From assembly GCF_001043975.1 (NCBI RefSeq), contig NZ_LABY01000123.1:1-49361 (forward strand): a stretch of 49,361 nucleotides of DNA. The letters are read 5' to 3'. Every line of letters starts with the position of its first letter. Position 1 is the first letter of the stretch. The position numbers and the translations under genes are program-made. The stretch comes from Methylobacterium variabile (GTDB taxonomy: Bacteria; Pseudomonadota; Alphaproteobacteria; Rhizobiales; Beijerinckiaceae). Below, one piece after another: positions 44,387 through 49,361 of this stretch. The notes below the pieces were generated by a model. That model was not told the origin of the DNA. It did no database searches and saw nothing but the letters and a program-made list of their open reading frames with translations.

Positions 44387-45940
44387 ATGGCACATAGCTG
44401 GAAGCGTGACCGGGCGGCCGAACACATCGCCGCCAAGATCAAGGACGTGAAGAAGGTCGAGATCGTCGACTTCAAGCGCGAGATGTCGCTCGGCAACATA
44501 CCCACCGCGAAGGCCTATCGGATGAAGGCCGTGCATCTCTACGCGGACATCCTTAACCTCGACGACATGCTGAACTGCACGTTGAGCGAAGGGGAGACAT
44601 GCCACAAGCGAACGCTTCGGTTCCTCGACCTGCACGGTCGAAGCGTGCGCCGCATCCTCAACAGGGCGGATGCGCTGCGCGTCGATTTTCATAACCAGCG
44701 GCTGCACGCCGTCGTCCACAAACCCTACGACAGCGACGACGAGGAGGACGGCGGCGCCGAAGCCCGGAGGCTCCATCGCGCGGTCGCCATCGCCCAGCTC
44801 GTCATCGACGTTTGCGCGGCCACAGGCGACGACGACGAGTATGTTCCCGCGGCCAGGGTCAGAGTCGGGATAGATAGCGGTCTCGCCCTCGTCGTGAACA
44901 ACGGCCGGAACGGCGGTCGCGAGCCCTTGTTCCTGGGGGATCCAGCGAACCATGCCGCGAAGTTCTCAGCGGCGGGGTCCGCGGTCGGCATATTCCTGAC
45001 GAACAACGCCCGGCGCGCGATAGGCCTGACCGAGGTCAAGGAGCCGTCCAAGACCAAGATGACCGCCAGCGAGGTAGCCCTGTCGCAGGCAGACGCCAAG
45101 CTCGGCCTCGACGTAGAGGATCTCGCGGAAGAATGGCGCGCCGACCTCGCTAAGAACCCACTCTCCAACTACGAGTTTTCGCGCCACACGCCGCCTTTGC
45201 GCACCATAGACATTATCGCGCTGACACCATCCAACTCCCGACGTCAGGAGGCCGTCTCCGTCTATGCGGATATCGATGGCTTCACGGCCTACGTGGCCCG
45301 CCACCTGGAAGCGAGGACGTCGGAGGATGTCGTACGCGCCTTGCACGTCATCCGCGCCGAACTCGACCGCGTGATGGGCGTCGACTTCGAGGGCCGGCGG
45401 GTCCGTTTCATCGGCGACTGCATCCACGGCTTGCTGTGCGAGGGAACGGCGCAGACGACCGACGACGAGGAGACGGTGAGCACGGCCGTACTGTGCGCCG
45501 GTGCCCTTCGGAGCAGCTTCGAGCTCGCCTTGGAGAAGCTCGACGAGGAGGGGGTCGACGTGAAAAAGCTCGGGCTTGCGATAGGCATCGAGTTCGGCCC
45601 GATGACCCTGACGCGGCTCGGCGCGCACGGGGACCGCTTGCGATGCTCGGTGAGCCGCGGCGTACTGGCTTCGGAGTCCGAACAGAAGCGTTGCACGGGC
45701 ACGCAGACGGCCATCGGGCAGGTCGCATACAAATCCGGGACGCAAGCAGTCAGGGACCTGTTCGGCCCGTCCCGGCGCTTCGACGGCCTCGACTACAACG
45801 AGGCGGTGGAGGGACTTGCAGCCGACGGCGACCGGACCGCCAAGGCCATCAAGGCCGAGGCGTTCGCCGCCGCGGCGCCGGCGGTCAAAAGGGCTGCCGA
45901 TCAAGTGGTCACACCCTACGTCGAGGTCGGCGGGGAATGA
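44387..45940 (+). CDS. Tandem class III nucleotide cyclase (PycC-like)
   Basis: This 517-residue protein has two cyclase domains. Domain 1 (about 45-235) has AVHLYADILNLDDML (Asp54) and VGIDSGLALVV ... LFLGDPANHAAKFS (Asn188). Domain 2 (about 285-450) has AVSVYADIDGFTAYV (Asp295), RVRFIGDCIHGL (Asp344) and GIEFGPMTL. In my alignment, domain 1 lacks the second metal Asp (Gln104), while domain 2 lacks the transition-state Asn (Gly425), so one composite active site is likely. Class III cyclases of Pycsar make cCMP or cUMP; base choice cannot be read here. ATG 44387 follows GGCGGAAG. Its stop overlaps the E2-like start (ATGA). Confidence 0.82.
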   Translation: MAHSWKRDRAAEHIAAKIKDVKKVEIVDFKREMSLGNIPTAKAYRMKAVHLYADILNLDDMLNCTLSEGETCHKRTLRFLDLHGRSVRRILNRADALRVDFHNQRLHAVVHKPYDSDDEEDGGAEARRLHRAVAIAQLVIDVCAATGDDDEYVPAARVRVGIDSGLALVVNNGRNGGREPLFLGDPANHAAKFSAAGSAVGIFLTNNARRAIGLTEVKEPSKTKMTASEVALSQADAKLGLDVEDLAEEWRADLAKNPLSNYEFSRHTPPLRTIDIIALTPSNSRRQEAVSVYADIDGFTAYVARHLEARTSEDVVRALHVIRAELDRVMGVDFEGRRVRFIGDCIHGLLCEGTAQTTDDEETVSTAVLCAGALRSSFELALEKLDEEGVDVKKLGLAIGIEFGPMTLTRLGAHGDRLRCSVSRGVLASESEQKRCTGTQTAIGQVAYKSGTQAVRDLFGPSRRFDGLDYNEAVEGLAADGDRTAKAIKAEAFAAAAPAVKRAADQVVTPYVEVGGE

Positions 45941-46728
45941 TCCAGCCGGCGGCGGTCGAGATCCTCGCGTCGGCAGCCCCGGCATATGGGATCACGCCGC
46001 TTCTCTCGACCAATGGTCTCCTACGCGCGGCCGTGCCCATCCTGATGACGGACGGGAGCCTCCACGGCTACGAACTTGAGGTCCAGGCGAGCGGCGGCCG
46101 GCCATATGTTCGGGAGGCGACCTTAGGGGCTCGTCTCCCGGCGTTCTGCCCGATGCGGCACATCAATGCCGATGGGTCGTTCTGCCTGAACTGGGAGCCC
46201 TATGAGAACCTAGCACTCGAAGCCACCGCGGAAGGCGCGACATGGTGGGGTGCCGTGTTGCAGTTCCTACGCCTGCAGGAGCGTGCGCGGCGCCTGCGCC
46301 GATGGCCGGACCGTCGCGAATGGGCCCATGGCGGCGCTGCCGTACATCAGCGCAAGGCGCTCGAAGCGGCCGCGGCGGTCTCGCCCCGGCTGCGCGACCG
46401 GCTGTTCCAAGGACGTGTGGCCACGGTTCGGTCAAAAGGGTGTTCGTCGCAGGGGAGCGCGGTTCGGTTGCAGGTTGACGGCCGGACGATGGCGCGCATC
46501 TTCGTCATGCATCGTCGCCCGGCGACGCTTCGGCAAGCCTGCCCCTGCGGGCAGGACGAGCGGCCCTTGACCCTCCGGCGATGCCGCGACCATGCCGGCC
46601 GCCTAGTCGAGATCGTCGGCGCGATGCAGGACATGGCCACCGCGGAGCGGTCGTTCTGGAAGTCGTTCGAAGGCAAGGATTGTTGCGGGACCATGGACGG
46701 TTGCCCGCTGGGCGTCGCCAGGCCGTGA
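45937..46728 (+). CDS. E2-like protein with Cys-rich tail
   Basis: This 263-residue protein carries an E2 (ubiquitin-conjugating) type active site: FCPMRHINADGSFCLNWEP, with His75, Asn77 and catalytic Cys83, comparable to HPN...GxxC of UBC enzymes. ATWWGAVLQFLRLQ follows, seen in bacterial E2-like proteins. The last 65 residues are Cys-rich (CPCG, RRC, DCCGTMDGC), probably binding metal. No E1, JAB peptidase or ubiquitin-like gene is next to it. In type II CBASS an E1-E2 or E2 protein ligates the signal synthase to targets to prime it; here the substrate may be the cyclase, whose stop overlaps this ATG. ATG 45937 is the start that keeps this overlap. Confidence 0.75.
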   Translation: MIQPAAVEILASAAPAYGITPLLSTNGLLRAAVPILMTDGSLHGYELEVQASGGRPYVREATLGARLPAFCPMRHINADGSFCLNWEPYENLALEATAEGATWWGAVLQFLRLQERARRLRRWPDRREWAHGGAAVHQRKALEAAAAVSPRLRDRLFQGRVATVRSKGCSSQGSAVRLQVDGRTMARIFVMHRRPATLRQACPCGQDERPLTLRRCRDHAGRLVEIVGAMQDMATAERSFWKSFEGKDCCGTMDGCPLGVARP

Positions 46729-46787
46729 GGCCCTGGCGCGGCAAAGGCGCATCGGGTGGGTGCGCGTAACAGTCGGGAGGATGTGCC

Positions 46788-47699
46788 ATGCTCGAACGGT
46801 TTCAAGGCGAACGGGGCCGGGTGCGCCTCGTGGAAGAGATGGGCCGCCAAAGGCTCGTTACCGGGACGCCTGGCCTTGCCGAAGCCCTGGTCGACGTGGG
46901 CGAGCTCGTACGCATCGAACGCGGAACCTCAATCATTGAGCAGGGAGGCACCGACAACGACCTGTTCTTCATCATAGTCGGCAATTTCGAGATCGTCGTG
47001 AACGACCATCGCGTTAACATGCGTAGCCGAGGAGATCAGGTTGGCGAGATGGCAGCCGTCGCACCATTCCAGGCGCGCGCAGCGACCGTGACCGCGACGA
47101 CCGAGGCCGTCGTCCTGAAGGTCAGCGAGGCCGAATTCTCCGTCGTTGCCGACCGGTATCCCGAGGTCTGGCGACGCATGGCGCAGGAGTTGGCGCGACG
47201 CCTAGAGCAACGAAACGCGCTGATCCGACCTGCAAACGAAAAGCCGCGTGTATTCCTGTTCTCATCCTCGGAGGCCCTTCCGGTGGCACGAGCCATCGAG
47301 AATGCGCTCGCGAACGACCCGTTCCTGACGGTCGTTTGGGCGAACGGTGTCTTCAAGGTGACGAACTACACGCTTGAGACGCTGGAAGAGGAGTTGATGC
47401 AATCTGATTTCGCGGTAGCGGTCGCTCACCTCGACGACAAGACAGAAGTCCGCGACGAAGAGTGGCCAACGCCCCGGGACAACGTTGTGTTCGAACTGGG
47501 CTTCTTCATGGGGAGCTTGGGACGCCAGCGCGCCATCCTAATGGAGCCGAAGGGCTCGAAACTTAAGCTGCCGAGTGATTTGGCTGGGATCACAACGATT
47601 AAATATCAGTTCACGCCTGGCAGCGACGTTAGCGCCCTCATGGGACCTGCCTGCAACATATTACGAGACCACATTTTGCGCCTTGGGCGAAATATTTAA
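46788..47699 (+). CDS. Cyclic-nucleotide-binding TIR effector (PycTIR-like)
   Basis: This 303-residue protein joins a cyclic-nucleotide-binding domain (about 28-145) to a TIR-like domain (about 153-300). The CNB phosphate cassette is VGEMAAVAPFQARAATV, with Glu87 and Arg97 in the places that hold the ribose and phosphate of cNMP. The TIR part (RVFLFSSSEALPVARAI; VVWANGVF; DNVVFELGFFMGSLGRQRAI) matches the CAP12/Pycsar TIR-like family (PF10137), with Glu236 the likely catalytic residue. Binding of cUMP or cCMP should trigger NAD+ cleavage and growth arrest. It starts 59 bases after the E2 gene; ATG 46788 follows GGGAGG. Confidence 0.9.
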   Translation: MLERFQGERGRVRLVEEMGRQRLVTGTPGLAEALVDVGELVRIERGTSIIEQGGTDNDLFFIIVGNFEIVVNDHRVNMRSRGDQVGEMAAVAPFQARAATVTATTEAVVLKVSEAEFSVVADRYPEVWRRMAQELARRLEQRNALIRPANEKPRVFLFSSSEALPVARAIENALANDPFLTVVWANGVFKVTNYTLETLEEELMQSDFAVAVAHLDDKTEVRDEEWPTPRDNVVFELGFFMGSLGRQRAILMEPKGSKLKLPSDLAGITTIKYQFTPGSDVSALMGPACNILRDHILRLGRNI

Positions 47700-48059
47700 T
47701 CGACCTAAGCAAACTGATTGCATCTACAGATGCATTGTCCCGTAGTTGGGCGGTACGGGTTTTGGGCGAACTGGAATATCTCGTCCGTCCAGGCTTTGCA
47801 GATGGCCATATGGTGTGTGAGTCTGCATAGCGTCTTCACGCGACGGGTGAATATGCAGCTAGCTTCAACGTCGGTGGGATGCGCCCGAATGAAGCTGGTC
47901 ATTGCTGTCGTAGTTGACCTGGGCACGCTCGCTCCCGCATGCCATCGGCCGTCGAAAAGCGCTTCTTCCCTATGGCGACAGTCTTCTGGTTGTTGCCATA
48001 GCGCTTAGCAAGGATCCTAATGCTTTTTTGACTATGCTGCATCGCTCAACCGACTTCCG
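47700..48059. other. Spacer between defence locus and IS66 element
   Basis: No supportable gene. A hairpin of AAGCGC/GCGCTT plus CTATGGC/GCCATAG lies at about 47958-48008 and could end transcription of the defence operon or mark an old element end. Short frames on both strands contain stops and no motif. Confidence 0.45.
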
Positions 48060-49361
48060 GTAATTACCCAGGGGATATTTTTTGGCACGCGCGTTTGTCG
48101 GCCCGTCCTGTGTTGGGATGGCGGGGGCGGGAGGGTTAATTACCCAGTGGGGTGTCGGGACGGCGCAGCTCGGTCGCGAGAGGGGGCGTCGGACCGTCCC
48201 CTTGCCGGACGGCTGTTTGGCTGGTTCCCTGTCGGGATGAGCCGCAGTGACCTCGAGCGCCTGAGCAAGGAGGAACTGATCGAGTTGGTGCTGAAGCTGC
48301 ACCGGCCCGAGAAGACGTCGCGCACCTCGTCCAAGCTGCCGGCGAGCGACCGCAAGGAGCGTCGCGAGAAGTCCCGCCCGGGTGGGGCCAAGCCTGGACA
48401 TGAGGGCCACAAGCGGGCGCTGACGCCGGATCCGAATCAGGTGGTGGAGCATCGGCCCTCCGCCTGCTCATCGTGCGGCGAGCTGCTGCCGGCCGATCTT
48501 CCGGCCGAGACCGTCAGCGTGCACGAGCGCATCGACCTGCCGCTCGTTCGCCCGGTGGTCGAGCAGCACCGGCGCTTGTGCGTGACCTGCCCGGCCTGCC
48601 GGACCCGGGTCGCCGCCCCGCGGCCGGCGGGAGCCGACGCGACGCCGTTCGGGCCACGGCTGCACGCGGTGGCGACGTACCCGAAGACCTTTCAGGCGCT
48701 GTCCTACGACCGGTTGCAGGCGGCCCTGTCGGACCTGTTCGGGCTGCGGCTGAGCCGGGGCGGGCTGATGAACCTGCTGCGGCGCGCCCAAGGCTGTTTT
48801 GCCGAAGGCCGGGACGCCGCGCTGGCGCGTCTGCGCCAGGCTCCGGTGGTCGCCTCGGACGAGACCGGGGTGCGGATCGAGGGCGCCAACAGCTACCACT
48901 GGGTGTTCCGCTGCCAGGACGCGGTCGTGCATCACGCCGCCCCGAGCCGGTCTGCTGCCGTGGTCGGCGAGGTGATGGCCGGGCACCGGCCTTTGGTGTG
49001 GATCTCCGACCGGTACTCGGCCCAGCAGGGCCACGGCGAGCACCAGCAGACTTGCCTGGCGCATCTCGCCCGCGACGTGGCCTACGCGGTCGAGGCGGGC
49101 GACGATCTGATCGCCTTGCGGCTCACGTGGTGGCTCGACAAGGCCTTCGGGCTCGCCCGAGGGCTGACCGAGTTGGCCGCCTCGACCCTGGCGCGCAAGC
49201 GGCGCGAGTTGGAGCAGGACCTCGATGCCATCCTGAAGGCCCCGGCGACGTGCGATCTGACCCAGGCGCTCCAAGCCCGGATGGGCCGGGCGCACGATCA
49301 ACTCCTGACCTTCCTGGCCTTCCTGGGGCAGGTGGACGTGAGTAGAGTCGGCGACTGGCGC
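48060..49361 (+). mobile_element. IS66-family element, left part
   Basis: The element runs off the window. The putative left end GTAATTACCCAGGGG begins at 48060, and TTAATTACCCAGTGGGG recurs at 48136, a direct repeat of 11 shared bases, 76 bases apart. A single transposase gene follows without small tnpA/tnpB genes, as in the ISBst12 subgroup of IS66. Left-end placement is tentative. Confidence 0.6.
48237..49361 (+). CDS. IS66-family transposase (TnpC), 3' end outside
   Basis: The frame from ATG 48237 is open to the last base (375 codons, incomplete). It starts SRSDLERLSKEELIELVLKL, then KPGHEGHKRALTPDPNQVVE, a zinc-binding CSSCGELL and CPACRTR pair, and the DDE core VVASDETGVRIEGANSYHWV (first Asp) and VWISDRYSAQQGHGEHQQTC with LAHLARD (second Asp region). 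The final Glu lies beyond the window. It cuts and inserts the element. A longer-looking frame on the opposite strand is an antisense shadow. Confidence 0.9.
   Translation, partial: MSRSDLERLSKEELIELVLKLHRPEKTSRTSSKLPASDRKERREKSRPGGAKPGHEGHKRALTPDPNQVVEHRPSACSSCGELLPADLPAETVSVHERIDLPLVRPVVEQHRRLCVTCPACRTRVAAPRPAGADATPFGPRLHAVATYPKTFQALSYDRLQAALSDLFGLRLSRGGLMNLLRRAQGCFAEGRDAALARLRQAPVVASDETGVRIEGANSYHWVFRCQDAVVHHAAPSRSAAVVGEVMAGHRPLVWISDRYSAQQGHGEHQQTCLAHLARDVAYAVEAGDDLIALRLTWWLDKAFGLARGLTELAASTLARKRRELEQDLDAILKAPATCDLTQALQARMGRAHDQLLTFLAFLGQVDVSRVGDWR

Larger units (their letters stand above)
40696..47699 (+). other. Expanded Pycsar-like defence locus (eight genes)
   Basis: Eight intact same-strand genes with overlaps or short gaps: TIR, ThsB-like TIR, caspase-like, RyR-like, phosphoesterase, tandem cyclase, E2-like, CNB-TIR. 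The cyclase and CNB-TIR are the known signal-maker and effector of Pycsar; the rest are families found in other nucleotide-signal defence systems. The only gaps over 50 bases are 137 (before the cyclase) and 59 (before CNB-TIR). Membership of the first five genes in one system is inference from packing. Confidence 0.7.

Noticed and set aside
48473..49345. 290-codon plus-strand frame near the window end
   Set aside because: It is out of frame with the IS66 transposase, which is open from 48237 to the window end with zinc and DDE motifs.

Overview
The window looks like accessory DNA (plasmid or genomic island) of a GC-rich alphaproteobacterium of the Hyphomicrobiales, most likely Methylobacterium or Methylorubrum. 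The grounds are the HWE-type histidine kinase, a MucR/Ros regulator, a MobF/TraA-type relaxase, several chemoreceptors, a BLUF photoreceptor, Tad-pilus genes and the IS families present. Coding DNA is GC-rich, while several spacers are very AT-rich. I see no tRNA, rRNA, CRISPR array or replication origin. Genus assignment is inference.

Layout. 1-1603: right part of an IS21-family element (istA end, istB) inserted into a small unknown gene. 2.6-3.9 kb: aquaporin and a small unknown gene. 3.9-29.5 kb: a signal-transduction region with a 1131-residue HWE kinase, five chemoreceptor-type proteins (one carries PilZ, one has its Cache domain at the C-terminus, one is PAS-PAS and soluble), a GGDEF cyclase, an EAL protein, a BLUF protein, a LOV-like PAS protein lacking its cysteine, a zinc-ligand-poor MucR and an MHYT hybrid kinase. 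Light, redox and small-molecule inputs could converge here on c-di-GMP and CheA. A dead IS3 element and an IS5 relic interrupt the region; the IS3 copy cuts a haloacid dehalogenase gene. 29.9-33.0 kb: TadE/TadE-like/TadG pilus genes, the middle one frameshifted. 33.7-38.1 kb: conjugation genes, with an intact MobF relaxase and a broken coupling protein fused by deletion to a ribbon-helix-helix gene. 38.4-40.5 kb: an HNH gene and a PIN toxin, each with one in-frame stop, an intact antitoxin, and a serine resolvase with a res-like repeat cluster.

The most notable locus is 40,696-47,699: eight intact, co-directional, tightly packed genes encoding a TIR protein, a ThsB/MTH538-like TIR protein, a caspase-like protease, a small RyR-like protein, a calcineurin-like phosphoesterase, a protein with two fused class III cyclase domains, an E2-like (ubiquitin-conjugating fold) protein with a Cys-rich tail, and a cyclic-nucleotide-binding domain fused to a TIR-like domain. 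The cyclase plus CNB-TIR pair is the core of a Pycsar anti-phage system; the extra protease, E2, phosphoesterase, RyR and TIR genes make it look like an expanded, possibly undescribed variant. It sits between a resolvase/res site and an IS66-family transposase gene that runs off the window end. All genes around it are decaying while it is intact, which suggests it is the selected cargo.
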